A DNA stretch of 64,000 nucleotides. It comes from Clostridium aceticum (GTDB lineage Bacteria > Bacillota > Clostridia > Peptostreptococcales > Natronincolaceae). The stretch is from NCBI RefSeq assembly GCF_001042715.1, contig NZ_CP009687.1, forward strand, positions 1,293,418 through 1,357,417, read 5' to 3'. Made by a program: the position numbers and the translations under genes. Every line of letters starts with the position of its first letter. Positions within the stretch are counted from its first letter, which is position 1. Positions 54,788 to 63,840 of this stretch are shown one piece after another. The notes under the pieces are model-generated. The model was not told the DNA's origin. It saw only the letters and a program-made list of their open reading frames with translations, and made no database searches.

Positions 54788-57700
54788 GTGAAAAAGAAAT
54801 TGATTCTTAGCAAAACTATTGTAAGAAGTTTTATTATTTTTGTAATAGCTATTCTTCTAGTAACATGGGTTATGACTATAGTGGCCATTCGGAATGAAAA
54901 AGAAACCGAGTTTAAAAATGCTATTAATAATAATGAGAATCTTACATTAGTTTTGGAAAAACATGTATCGGGTGTATTGTGGCATGTAGAGAGTCAGTTT
55001 TTTTCACTAAGAAATTATGAATACAGAGCAAATGTTGAAGAAATACAGAAAATTTTAGAAAATATAGTTGTGTCAAGACCCGATTTGTTTAATCTTATAT
55101 CTATAATAGACTCTGATGGAAATGTAAAGGTAACAAATCAAAAAGAATTCATACCAACATACAGTGGAGATAGAGATTTTTTTATTTATCATAAAGCTAA
55201 TGAAGATTTGTCTATTAAAATGAACAGACCACTATTAGGAAGAGTAACGGGAAAATGGTATATTCCGATTAGTCTGCGCTTAGAAAATGAAAATGGAGAA
55301 TTTGAAGGTGTTTTACTTGCTTCATTAAATCCATATTACTTTACTGATATTTTTCAGGAATTAAATATAGGAAAAAAATCTTTACTATTTATGGCAGATT
55401 ATAATGGCATTATATATAGCGGCATCTATGATGAAAATGAATTAGAACTTGATATTTCAATTCCTGTTGAAAGATTAAGCCCTGTTATAGAAAGAGGCAA
55501 ACCTTTTTCCGATAGAAATAAAAGTTTTATAGATGAAGCCGAAAAAATAAGGAGTTTTTCTTTTGTAGGAGAACACTTACTATTTGTATCTGTTCAAACA
55601 GATATTGAGGAATTTTTAGGTAGTTATAGAACAAGAACAAATCTTCGGATAATAGCGTTAGTATTATTAACAATAATTATTATTGTCGTCCTGTTTAATA
55701 TAATAAAAGCTGTTAGATCATTAGAAGAAAAAAATAAGGATTTGCTGATTACTGAGGATATTCTTAAAGAAAGTGAATCCCGAAACCATGCCTTGCTGGA
55801 GGGAATACCAGACTTGCTGTTTGTATTTAATAACGAGGGCTTTTTTATGGATTTTCACAACAGCAATTTGGATAAGATTTTGGTATCGGAAGAAGGATTT
55901 CTCCATAAGCACGTAACGGAAGTTTTGCCTGTTGAATTAGCTGCTATTACTCTTGAAAAACTGGATATTGTACTAAAAACAGGTGAGACTCAAGTATATG
56001 AGTACAGCCTGACTATAGGGGATGAAATCGAATATTTCGAAAGCAGAATAGTTTACAGCACTGAAAACAGCGTGTTAGCCATAGTCCGCGACATCACCGA
56101 GCGCAAGCGGACAGAGGAATCTTTACTAGCGAGCGAATCAAGATATCGTTCAGTTATTTCGGTATCTAATACAGGGGTCTGGGAATATAGTAACAAAAAA
56201 AAGTATCTCTGGTGTACTAAAGAATATTTTGAAATGCTTGGTCGAAATGTGTCAGACTATATAATGGACGGAACAGCTAATATTAATGAAGTATGGGTGG
56301 AATTGTTGCATCCGGATGATCGAGACAAGGCATTTTCAATATTCATGGAATACTTAAAGAATGGATCAGTGGGGATGTATGAAAACTATTACCGTATGAA
56401 ACATGCTAATGGAAGTTGGCTTTGGATATGGTCGAGAGGTCAGACACTTAAGAATACTGATGGAAACTTATCAAACCTAACAGTTGGAACACATATAAAC
56501 ATTACGGAATTAAAAGAAATGGAATTTAATTTGTTTAATGAGAAGGAGAAGTTTAAAACTACTTTGATCTCTATAGGTGATGGAGTAATTTCGACAGATA
56601 TTAAAGGTAATGTACTAATTATGAACAAGGTTTCAGAGCAACTTACTGGCTGGACACAAGAAGAAGCCGTTGGTAAACCCATAGAAGAAGTGTTTTATAT
56701 CATGAATGAATTTACTCGTGAGCCGTGTGAAAATCCTGTGAAAAGAGTACTTGAAACAGGAGAGACTGTTGAAATGGCTAACCATACCATGCTGATTTCA
56801 AAGGATGGCACAGAAAGACCAATTGAGGACAGTGCCGCGCCAATTAAAGATGAGAGTGGCAATATTCGTGGAGTGGTTTTGGTATTCAGGGACTTTACTG
56901 AGAAGAAAAGGAGCCAGGATGAAATCAAATATCTGAGTTTCCATGACCATTTGACAAGGTTGTATAACCGAAGATTTTTTGAGGTGGAGATGGAAAGGAT
57001 TGACACCGAAAGAAATCTGCCCATTAGTATTATCATGGGAGATGTGAATGGTTTGAAGCTGATAAATGATACCTTCGGACATTCTGTAGGCGATGAGCTC
57101 CTGGTGAAAGCGACAAAAATCCTGAAAGACAGTTTTAGAGCGGATGACATTGTCGCAAGAGTCGGAGGGGATGAAATTGCTGTCCTGTTACCAAAAACGG
57201 ATGCTTCAGAAGCTAAGGAACTCATTAAAAGACTGCAGACAAACCTTAAAAAGGAACAGGTAAGAGACATAGAAATTTCTATCTCATTTGGCTGCGAAAC
57301 CAAGATAGATTCTACTGAATCATTAGCTTTGGTACTTAAGAAAGCCGAAGATTACATGTACAATAATAAACTTTTTGAAAGTCCGAGTGTCAGAGGAAGA
57401 GTTATTGATAATATTATCACAACGATTAATGCAAAAAGTCCCAGAGAAAAAGCTCACTCTGAAAGAGTATCGCAGCTATGTATTGCTATTGGAGATGCTT
57501 TAAAAATGGGGGAATATGACATAAATAGATTAAAAGCATTAGGTCTATTTCATGATATTGGTAAAATTGCTATTGCTGATGATATCTTGAACAAACCAGA
57601 TAAGTTGACAGAAAGTGAATACAAAGAAATCTGTCGACATGCTGAAATTGGTTATCGGGTTTTAAGCGCAGTGAATGACATGTCTGAGATGGCTGAGCAC

Positions 57701-57964
57701 GTGCTATACCATCATGAGAGGTGGGATGGTAAAGGCTATCCAAAAGGCCTAAAAGGAGGTTCAATTCCTCTGCCATCTAGAATTTGTGCCCTCGCGGATG
57801 CTTATGATGCTATGACCAGTGATAGAAGTTATCGCCCTGCTATGTCAAACGAAGATGCAGTTGCAGAACTGAAAAAGAATGCAGGGACACAGTTTGATCC
57901 TGAGCTTGTAGAGGTATTCGTAGAACAGGTATTGCCCGAATACAGGAATGGGAACACCGATTAA
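54788..57964 (+). CDS. dCache-PAS-GGDEF-HD-GYP signalling protein
   Basis: 1058 aa from GTG 54788 behind GGAGGAG. A membrane helix (residues 10-30), an extracellular dCache-like sensor to about 280, a second helix (about 285-305), three PAS/PAC units (about 330-440, 450-575, 580-700), a GGDEF domain (FHDHLTRLYNRRFFEVEM; ARVGGDEIAVLLP near 793), then HD-GYP (LFHDIGKIAIADDILNKP near 921, HAEIGYRVL, HHERWDGKGYPKGLKG). The diguanylate site is GGDEI rather than GGDEF. It probably makes and/or degrades cyclic di-GMP or a related dinucleotide in response to an external ligand. No operon partner. Confidence 0.93.
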   Translation: MKKKLILSKTIVRSFIIFVIAILLVTWVMTIVAIRNEKETEFKNAINNNENLTLVLEKHVSGVLWHVESQFFSLRNYEYRANVEEIQKILENIVVSRPDLFNLISIIDSDGNVKVTNQKEFIPTYSGDRDFFIYHKANEDLSIKMNRPLLGRVTGKWYIPISLRLENENGEFEGVLLASLNPYYFTDIFQELNIGKKSLLFMADYNGIIYSGIYDENELELDISIPVERLSPVIERGKPFSDRNKSFIDEAEKIRSFSFVGEHLLFVSVQTDIEEFLGSYRTRTNLRIIALVLLTIIIIVVLFNIIKAVRSLEEKNKDLLITEDILKESESRNHALLEGIPDLLFVFNNEGFFMDFHNSNLDKILVSEEGFLHKHVTEVLPVELAAITLEKLDIVLKTGETQVYEYSLTIGDEIEYFESRIVYSTENSVLAIVRDITERKRTEESLLASESRYRSVISVSNTGVWEYSNKKKYLWCTKEYFEMLGRNVSDYIMDGTANINEVWVELLHPDDRDKAFSIFMEYLKNGSVGMYENYYRMKHANGSWLWIWSRGQTLKNTDGNLSNLTVGTHINITELKEMEFNLFNEKEKFKTTLISIGDGVISTDIKGNVLIMNKVSEQLTGWTQEEAVGKPIEEVFYIMNEFTREPCENPVKRVLETGETVEMANHTMLISKDGTERPIEDSAAPIKDESGNIRGVVLVFRDFTEKKRSQDEIKYLSFHDHLTRLYNRRFFEVEMERIDTERNLPISIIMGDVNGLKLINDTFGHSVGDELLVKATKILKDSFRADDIVARVGGDEIAVLLPKTDASEAKELIKRLQTNLKKEQVRDIEISISFGCETKIDSTESLALVLKKAEDYMYNNKLFESPSVRGRVIDNIITTINAKSPREKAHSERVSQLCIAIGDALKMGEYDINRLKALGLFHDIGKIAIADDILNKPDKLTESEYKEICRHAEIGYRVLSAVNDMSEMAEHVLYHHERWDGKGYPKGLKGGSIPLPSRICALADAYDAMTSDRSYRPAMSNEDAVAELKKNAGTQFDPELVEVFVEQVLPEYRNGNTD

Positions 57965-58011
57965 CATGTTCCCGTATGCGACCTTTCTCTAAAAAGGCAA
58001 AAAAACCGTTG

Positions 58012-58625
58012 AAAAGTGAAGTTTCTTCATTGGCATATTGCTTAATGACTAATCATGTACACATGCTTTTAAAAGGGGTAAAGAGGAAATAGGGAATTTT
58101 ATTAGAAGAATTGCCGTGGGATATGCTAATATCATAATAGTACACATGGAAGAACAGGCCATTTATTCCAAAACAAGTATCAAAATGAGCCTGTTAACAA
58201 TGATAACCACCTGCTGACAGTTACAAGATATATATACCAAAATCCTCTAAAAGCAGGTATTATCAAGAATATTAAGGATTATAGATAGAGGTGATAATGA
58301 TTATTTGATTAATAAAAATACTATCATAGATACTATTATAGATAAGGATATTCTTAAAGGATACTTTATTAATACCGAAAGTTTTATAGAATTTAACAAC
58401 CCCCAAAATTACGATAAATGTTTAGATTATGAGGAGAAGAAAAGATATACTGATGATAATTTAAGACAAATAATTTTAGAAATCATGGAGATAGAAAAAT
58501 TACCACTGATGGAGATAAAAAGAAGAAATAACTTTTTAAGCAGAATAAAAAATGAAACAGGAGCCAGCATTAGGCAACTTGAAAGGGTATTGGGCATTGG
58601 TAGAAACATCATACAAAAAGCTTAA
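58012..58625 (+). pseudogene. REP-associated tyrosine transposase, remnant B
   Basis: Begins mid-gene: GCATATTGCTTAATGACTAATCATGTACACATGC encodes AYCLMTNHVHML, the HUH motif of Y1 transposases, followed (with frameshifts) by GNFIRRIAVGYANI, LLTVTRYIYQNPLKAGIIKNIKDY. The last part is an intact frame at 58305-58625 (FINTESFIEFNN...TGASIRQLERVLGIGRNIIQKA), the C-terminal DNA-binding region of this family. The catalytic Tyr region is frame-broken, so it is inactive. The 58305 frame should not be annotated as a separate gene. Confidence 0.82.
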
Positions 58626-58885
58626 TAGAGACAAGTCAAATAAAATGTCCCTCTGACTTATATAACTGTAAAGACTGATGAAGAACTAAATAAGAATAAG
58701 AAGAAAATAACAGACCTAATTCAAAAGAACAAGATGCTAGGTGACGCTTTACTTGTTATCTGTTTAGGCACATGATAGAATAAAAATGGAAGAATAGACA
58801 CCTTTTTCAAAATCAATATAAAAGGACTGTTCCTTTTAGGCTAAAAGAAAAGTAGAATACTAAGCAAACTGGAGCAAAAATGACT
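58626..58885 (+). pseudogene. Decayed relic of a small membrane protein gene (duplicate of 62374-62823)
   Basis: CAAGTCAAATAAAATGTCCC at 58630 matches the flank at 62287. At 58816-58870 GGACTGTTCCTTTTAGGCTAAA...AAGTAGAATACTAA repeats the 3' end of the gene at 62374, but most of the coding part between is deleted. The rest of the gap to 59091 shows no gene. Confidence 0.65.
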
Positions 58886-59091
58886 TTGAAGAATCTTTCT
58901 GTATAGTTAATTAACTGTATGTCTACTTTAGACTCATGAAGTCAATGGAGAAAAATGAATACTAAAGAAGTTTTAGAGAGATAGAGGCTGAAAATATTTT
59001 TCTAATTTTTGTCAGATGCAATCAATATAGAGTTATAATATAGATATAAAAACTTTGATAATTTTCAAATTGGTAGCTGAGGTGTATTTAG

Positions 59092-59400
59092 ATGACTGTT
59101 GATTACAAAGAAATAGAGAAAATTAGAAATCAAATAAATAGTATTCTTCAGGCAGAAGACATAATATTATTTGGTTCTTATGCCAAGGGAGTTGTTTCTA
59201 AAAAAAGCGATATAGATCTCTGCATTGTCGTAAATACAAATAACAAGAGGAAATTGATGCAAGAAATTCTTCTGAAAATAGATATAGATATAGATATCGA
59301 TATAGTTATTTATACTCTAGATGAATGGGAAAAATATAAGAATGATCATTCTACATTTGCCAATGTTATATTAAGAACAGGAGTGAGTATAAGTGGTTGA
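59092..59400 (+). CDS. MNT-domain nucleotidyltransferase (antitoxin of a HEPN/MNT pair)
   Basis: 102 aa. IILFGSYAKGVVSKKSDIDLCIVV is the minimal nucleotidyltransferase signature GSxxxG...DxD; the third Asp lies in the later DIDIVIY. In HEPN/MNT modules this enzyme neutralises the HEPN RNase, in known cases by adding AMP units to it. GAGGTG precedes the ATG. It overlaps the HEPN gene by 8 bp. The stretch before the third Asp is a repeated Ile-Asp run (IDIDIDID) encoded by ATAGAT repeats. Confidence 0.88.
   Translation: MTVDYKEIEKIRNQINSILQAEDIILFGSYAKGVVSKKSDIDLCIVVNTNNKRKLMQEILLKIDIDIDIDIVIYTLDEWEKYKNDHSTFANVILRTGVSISG
59276..59305 (+). repeat. In-gene hexamer repeat (ATAGAT) in the MNT antitoxin
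   Basis: Four Ile-Asp codon pairs in a row (ATAGAT ATAGAT ATAGAT ATCGAT) run straight into the catalytic Asp region. Slippage by whole units would keep the frame but change the spacing to the active site. Confidence 0.6.
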
Positions 59401-59782
59401 TACAAAAAGATATATTGATTGGTTTAAGATGGCTCTTAAGGACTTAAATAGTGCCGAAATACTTTATAAACATGATGCTGATCTAGGTATTGTATGTTTT
59501 CATTGTCAGCAAGCAATAGAAAAATACTTAAAAGGATATTTAATTGCTCAAACTGGAGTTTTGCAAGAGGGACATAGTTTAGTAAAACTCTGTAAAAAAG
59601 CATCGGACTATGATAAAAACTTTAAAGATTATGTAAAAGATTGTGCCTTTATAAATACTTTTTATATTGAAACAAGGTATCCTGCTGAGGACCCTATGAT
59701 AGTTTCAAAAGAAGAGGTAGAGGAATGTTTAAGCATCACAAAATCTATAATTAAGTATGTTGATAGATTAATAGAAATATAA
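59393..59782 (+). CDS. HEPN domain protein (toxin partner)
   Basis: 129 aa from GTG 59393, AGGAG upstream. DWFKMALKDLNSAEILYKHDADLGIVCFHCQQAIEKYLKGYLIAQ is the characteristic HEPN helix pair, followed by HSLVKLCKKA and FYIETRYPAEDP; the Arg in ETRYP is part of the RNase-type motif seen in this subfamily. HEPN proteins of these pairs act as RNases that arrest growth, for example during phage infection. Directly coupled to the MNT gene by overlapping ORFs. Confidence 0.87.
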   Translation: MVDTKRYIDWFKMALKDLNSAEILYKHDADLGIVCFHCQQAIEKYLKGYLIAQTGVLQEGHSLVKLCKKASDYDKNFKDYVKDCAFINTFYIETRYPAEDPMIVSKEEVEECLSITKSIIKYVDRLIEI

Positions 59783-59811
59783 TGCATGACTAGTACCGCA
59801 GCAACTGAAGT

Positions 59812-60318
59812 CATGGGGACGCTTTGTTTGACTTATCAAGACTTATCAAGACTTATCAATACTTATCAATACTCCCCTGTTAGAATTAATCGAGGTGGTA
59901 AAAATGCCAAGATATGTTAGAGAAAAAAGTGAAATAGGGATATATCATATAATGCTTAAAGGGATAGATAAAAGAGATATATTTTTGACACAAAATAATC
60001 GTAAAAAATTTTTGCATTATATTGAATTAGCTAAAGAAATAAAGTGAAGTTTCTTTATTGGCATATTGCTTAATGACTAATCATGTACACATGCTTTTAA
60101 AAGGGGTAAAGAGGAAATAGGGAATTTTATTACAAGAATTGCCGTGGGATATGCTAATATCATAATAGTACACATGGAAGAACAGACCATTTATTCCAAA
60201 ACAGGCATCAAAGTGAGCCTGTTAACAATGATAACCACCTGCTGACAGTTACAAGATATATATACCAAAATCCTTTAAAAGCAGGTATTGTCAAGAATAT
60301 TAAGGATTATAGATGGAG
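59812..60318 (+). pseudogene. REP-associated tyrosine transposase C, 5' part (split by IS110)
   Basis: ATG 59904, behind GAGGTGG, opens the best N-terminus of the set: PRYVREKSEIGIYHIMLKGIDKRDIFLTQNNRKKFLHYIELAKEIK, then a stop and a small internal loss, then YCLMTNHVHMLL (HUH) and the LTVTRYIYQNPLKAGIVKNIKDY region. It is cut at 60313-60318 by the IS110 element; the rest continues at 61957. Two independent lesions make it dead. Confidence 0.82.
59836..59880 (+). repeat. Short tandem repeat next to transposase remnant C
   Basis: GACTTATCAA or ACTTATCAAT is repeated five times after GGGGACGCTTTGTTT. It is at the left end of the REP-associated transposase unit; single copies of the same motif flank the other remnants. 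Confidence 0.7.
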
Positions 60319-60406
60319 TAGTTAGCGTGAAAAATAACGTAGCTCAAAGTAAAAAAGGGCACGCTTAATAAAGGTCTTTTAAGACCTCAAAAAATAAAGC
60401 TTTAAT

Positions 60407-61663
60407 TTAAGCCACAGAAATATCACCTTCTTTTATTAGGCCAAGAGAAATTAGAAGTTTTGCTGCTTGCTTAACAGCTTTGAGCTTTTGTTTTTCCACC
60501 ATTTCATGTGGCATATCAATTTTATACAGGTCGCTTGGATTCCATACTTCGCCAGTAACAAACATATTGTAGATGGCTGTGAGTATCATCCTTGCGATAG
60601 CAATAATTGCTCTTTTTTTACCTCTCCTTTTAGAAATGCGTTCGTACTTGATTTTGTAGTAAGGAGCCTTGTCGGATTTCACGGCTGCATGGGCAACTTG
60701 TACCAATGCAGGTTTGAGGTATACACCGGCACGTGTAATGCGGACAGATTTCTTCTTACCAGCAGATTCATTATTGCCAGGCGTTAGGCCCGCCCAGCAG
60801 CACAAACGCTTGGAGTTGGTAAATTGAGACATATCTGTACCTATCTCGGAGATAATGGTGATTGCAGATGCTCTGTTAACTCCGGGGATGGTACAGAGAA
60901 GGTTAATGACATCTTCATAAGGTTCAACCAACTTGTCAAGCCTTTCATCCAGTTCAGCGATGGAATTAGCTACGTAGTCAAGATGGGAACGAACCATAAG
61001 CATACGCTCTTTTTGAGCCTGAGTCATTTGATATCCTTCAATAGATTCAACTACAGTATCTGCTTTTTTCTTTAATGATTTTTGAAGAAGAGAAGTACAG
61101 TATTCTGGATCGAAAGTATCAGAGGAAATGAGATAGTCCGTGATAGAAGTGGCAGATTTGCCAAACATGTCAGAAACGACAGCATCAATGGCTACATTGC
61201 AAACAGTGAACGCATTCTGAAAACGGTTCTTTTCACTGCTTCTACAAGAAACAAGTTTAGACCGATAGCGAGTGTATTCACGAAGAATACGTATTGGTTT
61301 ATCAGGAATAAAACTCCCAGGGACTAAACCAAGGCGAAAAAGATCACCAATCCACTTAGAATCTTTTTTATCATCCTTGTTACCTTTTACAGCCTTCACC
61401 CATTTGGGGTTGGCAATAGTGATACGGATAGTATCTTCCAAAAGATTGTAGACAGGAACCCAATACTTTCCAGTAGATTCCATGCACACATCATAGCAGT
61501 TGTTATCAATCAACCACTGCTTGAATTGAAGAATGGAGTTGTTAAAGGTGGAGAATCTTTTCTTGGAATAATAGGGAGTTATTCCTTGAGAAGTAATGAG
61601 TGTGGCAACGAGAAAAGTCTTATGCACATCGACGCCACAACAGATAGGGTAAACAACTTTCAC
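60407..61663 (-). CDS. IS110-family transposase (DEDD recombinase)
   Basis: 418 aa from GTG 61663 with AGGAGG 7 nt upstream; the longer frame to 61714 lacks a ribosome site. N-terminal DEDD_Tnp_IS110 domain: VVYPICCGVDVHKTFLVATLIT (first Asp), VCMESTGKYWVPVYNLLE, ITIANPKWVKAVKGNKDDKKDSKWIGDLF. C-terminal transposase_20 domain: LLCTIPGVNRASAITIISEIGTDMSQFTNSKRLCCWAGLTPGNNESAGKKK, with its catalytic Ser region. Intact, so possibly active. A hairpin AAAGGTCTTTTAAGACCTC follows the gene within the element. Confidence 0.93.
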   Translation of the reverse strand: MKVVYPICCGVDVHKTFLVATLITSQGITPYYSKKRFSTFNNSILQFKQWLIDNNCYDVCMESTGKYWVPVYNLLEDTIRITIANPKWVKAVKGNKDDKKDSKWIGDLFRLGLVPGSFIPDKPIRILREYTRYRSKLVSCRSSEKNRFQNAFTVCNVAIDAVVSDMFGKSATSITDYLISSDTFDPEYCTSLLQKSLKKKADTVVESIEGYQMTQAQKERMLMVRSHLDYVANSIAELDERLDKLVEPYEDVINLLCTIPGVNRASAITIISEIGTDMSQFTNSKRLCCWAGLTPGNNESAGKKKSVRITRAGVYLKPALVQVAHAAVKSDKAPYYKIKYERISKRRGKKRAIIAIARMILTAIYNMFVTGEVWNPSDLYKIDMPHEMVEKQKLKAVKQAAKLLISLGLIKEGDISVA

Positions 61664-61953
61664 GGCATAGCCTCCTTTTATAATTAATATGGAGGAAGAC
61701 ATTGACTGAACCATCGCACATTTAACGTAAGAATTAAAACAATTATTAGCGTGCGGTCTAATAGAACCACTTATCTGTGCTTGAAAGATGGCTCTTACAC
61801 TGGTTATAATACTGTTTTGAACTGAGGAGTAATCTACGACTCACCCCGCCGTGCTTTGTAGTATATCTTCTCTCTTAAAAGAATAATAACAAATTGGTGA
61901 AAGCCGCGCACCATTTTTTCATTACTATTTGTGCCGCCAGCGGTAGCGGCGGA
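61664..61953 (-). ncRNA. IS110 left-end non-coding region, candidate bridge RNA locus
   Basis: About 290 bp without an ORF between the transposase start and the element end. IS110-type elements (IS621 is the model) encode a structured bridge RNA in this position which guides target choice. Stems are visible, for example GCCGCC...GCGGC at the outer end. I did not fold it and cannot delimit the loops. Confidence 0.5.
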
Positions 61954-61959
61954 ATGGAG

Positions 61960-62282
61960 GTTATAATGATTATTTAATTAATAAAAACACTATAGCAGAT
62001 AAGGATATTCTTAAAGGATACTTTATCAATACCGAAAGTTTTATAGAATTTAACAACCCCAAAAATTACGATAAATGCTTAGATTATGCGGAGAAGAAAA
62101 GATATACTGATGATAATTTAAGACAAATAATTTTAGAAATCATGGAGATAGAAAAATTACCAATGATGGAGATAAAAACAAGAAATAACGTTTTAAGCAG
62201 AATAAAAAATGAAACAGGAGCCAGCATTAGGCAACTTGAAAGGGTATTGGGCATTGCTAGAAACATCATAGAAAAAGCTTAA
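61960..62282 (+). pseudogene. REP-associated tyrosine transposase C, 3' part
   Basis: Continues the gene interrupted at 60318. The frame reads NKNTIADKDILKGYFINTESFIEFNNPKNYDKCLDYAEKKRY...TGASIRQLERVLGIARNIIEKA, about 90% identical to the end of copy B. It is followed by CAAGTCAAACAAAACGTCCCCCTGGCTCG, the right-hand flank, which is the inverted complement of the left-hand GGGGACG.TTTGTTTGACTT. The phrase AAACGTCCCCCTGGCTCG is duplicated at 62326. Confidence 0.82.
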
Positions 62283-62373
62283 TAGAGACAAGTCAAACAA
62301 AACGTCCCCCTGGCTCGGACTGGCTAAACGTCCCCCTGGCTCGGGAAAAATAAGTTGAGAGGAGACTAGCAAG

Positions 62374-62823
62374 TTGCAACAGAATAAAGATAACAAGAAT
62401 TTGGAAAAATCCTATAAACTATTGGTTGGTTGGATTCTTTCATTATTAGTGATTACGGGCTTATTTAGTGTACTACAAATAAGGCTAAATTTAAATCTTA
62501 GTTCAAAGGTAGTAACATTCTTTTGCTTTTACTTTATACATTTGTATATTATCAGCTTATTTTTGATGATTTATAAAACAGAGAGGGTCTACTATATAAA
62601 CTACGTAACCTATAAAGAGGCTCAAGAAGCGACAAGGGAGGAACGAAGGGCTTTTGCATACAAACATCTTAGGGTCTTTTGTATTGCCACTATTATTTTT
62701 ATAATCTATTCGATTATTTCACTTATATTTGAATATCTGATAATAGTGGATATAGGAGTGTTTACAATGATTACTATCATTTCAGCTATAAGGACTGTTC
62801 CTTTTAGGCTAAAGGAAAAGTAG
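62374..62823 (+). CDS. Hypothetical four-helix membrane protein
   Basis: 149 aa from TTG 62374, with AGGAG about 9 nt upstream. Four hydrophobic segments (about 18-36, 47-66, 102-122, 124-142) with a charged middle loop (YKEAQEATREERRAFAYKHLR). Not recognised. The 3' end of a decayed duplicate is seen at 58816. It sits right after the transposase C unit and may be carried by the same duplicated segment. Function unknown. Confidence 0.6.
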   Translation: MQQNKDNKNLEKSYKLLVGWILSLLVITGLFSVLQIRLNLNLSSKVVTFFCFYFIHLYIISLFLMIYKTERVYYINYVTYKEAQEATREERRAFAYKHLRVFCIATIIFIIYSIISLIFEYLIIVDIGVFTMITIISAIRTVPFRLKEK

Positions 62824-62859
62824 AATACTAAACAAATTGGTGAAAAAATGACTTAGCGT

Positions 62860-62918
62860 TATGGGGACGCTTTGTTTGGTAAGATCTGCTAGAAAAAAAG
62901 TCAAATAGGGATATATTG
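62860..62918 (+). pseudogene. REP-associated transposase remnant D
   Basis: TTATGGGGACGCTTTGTTTGG is the left flank again, and AAAAAGTCAAATAGGGATATAT is the start of the coding part (KSQIGIY). Only about 60 bp survive. Confidence 0.6.
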
Positions 62919-62955
62919 AGGGAGGCTATTTAAGATAAGCTGCCTCCCTTTGTTA
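62919..62955 (+). terminator. Plus-strand terminator before the pst genes
   Basis: GGGAGGCTATTTAAGATAAGCTGCCTCCC folds into a stem, followed by TTTGTTAATTTT. It would stop plus-strand transcripts from running antisense into pstB. Confidence 0.65.
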
Positions 62956-63020
62956 ATTTTAATTAAACAAATAAGTTTTTCTATAATAATTTTTGTTGTT
63001 TTATAAAATGGATTCTTCAA

Positions 63021-63839
63021 TTAAAACCTTCCAGCTAAATACCACTCTAAAAGTTCTGTATCAGGTGCTGTGAATATTTTTTTACTTGGACCCTTTTCTA
63101 TTACCTCTCCTTTATAGAAGAAAGCTACTTCATCTGCAATTCTACGAGCCTGCTCCATATTATGTGTAACAATGACAATTGTATATTTTTGTTTTAACAC
63201 CATAAGTAGGTCTTCAATTTTAAAAGTAGCAATTGGGTCTAGGGCAGAGCAAGGTTCATCAAATAGTATAACATCAGGATCAATCGTAAGAGCTCTAGCA
63301 ATACATAGTCTTTGTTGTTGCCCTCCTGATAGTTTTAAAGCTGATTTATGGAGTCTTTCCATCACCTCATCATAAAGGACAGCATCCTGAAGTTTTTGAG
63401 CAACGATGCTTTCTATTTTGGTCTTACCTATATTCTTCATGTTTTCTAGAATCGGCAATTTCATATTTTCATATACAGACATTGGAAATGGATTTGGTTC
63501 CTGAAAAACCATGCCTATTTTTCTTCTAATCTCCAATAAGTCTGCTTTATTAGAGGTTAAGTCCATATCATTCATGGTTATTCTGCCAGTGAATTTGAAA
63601 CTACTGATGATATCATTCATTCTATTAATTGAACGAAGTAGAGTGGTTTTACCACATCCTGATGGTCCGATAAATGCTGTGATAGCATTTTTTTTAATGT
63701 TCATATTTACATTATAAAGTGCCTGGTTATTTCCGTACCAGGCATTGTATTGCTGAATAGAAATAATAGAATCATAATTTTCGGGATGAACCTCTTTTTT
63801 TGAAGGATTCTTGACTGTATTTAGTGATGCTTCCCCCAT
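63021..63839 (-). CDS. pstB: Phosphate ABC transporter ATP-binding protein
   Basis: 272 aa. IQQYNAWYGNNQALYNVNMNIKKNAITAFIGPSGCGKTTLLRSINRMND (Walker A), GMVFQEPNPFPMSVYENM (Q-loop), LSGGQQQRLCIARAL (signature), VILFDEPCSALDP (Walker B) and VTHNMEQARRIADEVAFF (switch His). Powers high-affinity phosphate uptake with PstSCA. Starts one base after the pstA stop with GGAGGAGG inside the end of pstA. No phoU follows; the downstream flank is accessory DNA. Confidence 0.96.
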   Translation of the reverse strand: MGEASLNTVKNPSKKEVHPENYDSIISIQQYNAWYGNNQALYNVNMNIKKNAITAFIGPSGCGKTTLLRSINRMNDIISSFKFTGRITMNDMDLTSNKADLLEIRRKIGMVFQEPNPFPMSVYENMKLPILENMKNIGKTKIESIVAQKLQDAVLYDEVMERLHKSALKLSGGQQQRLCIARALTIDPDVILFDEPCSALDPIATFKIEDLLMVLKQKYTIVIVTHNMEQARRIADEVAFFYKGEVIEKGPSKKIFTAPDTELLEWYLAGRF

Positions 63840-63840
63840 G

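Larger units (their letters stand above)
60313..61959 (-). mobile_element. IS110-family insertion sequence inserted in transposase remnant C
   Basis: The core ATGGAG occurs at both ends (60313-60318 and 61954-61959), and removing the element rejoins GATTATAGATGGAGGTTATAATG, which matches the uninterrupted copy B (GATTATAGATAGAGGTGATAATG). One transposase on the minus strand; no terminal inverted repeats, as usual for IS110. A long non-coding end (about 290 bp) lies on the 5' side of the transposase. Confidence 0.85.

Noticed and set aside
58305-58625. Stand-alone small gene (106 aa)
   Set aside because: It is the C-terminal part of a broken REP-associated transposase, as shown by comparison with the copy at 61960-62282.
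59836-59880. Repeated ACTTATCAA block as a CRISPR or iteron origin
   Set aside because: No spacers, no replication gene nearby; it is explained as the flank of a REP-associated transposase unit.
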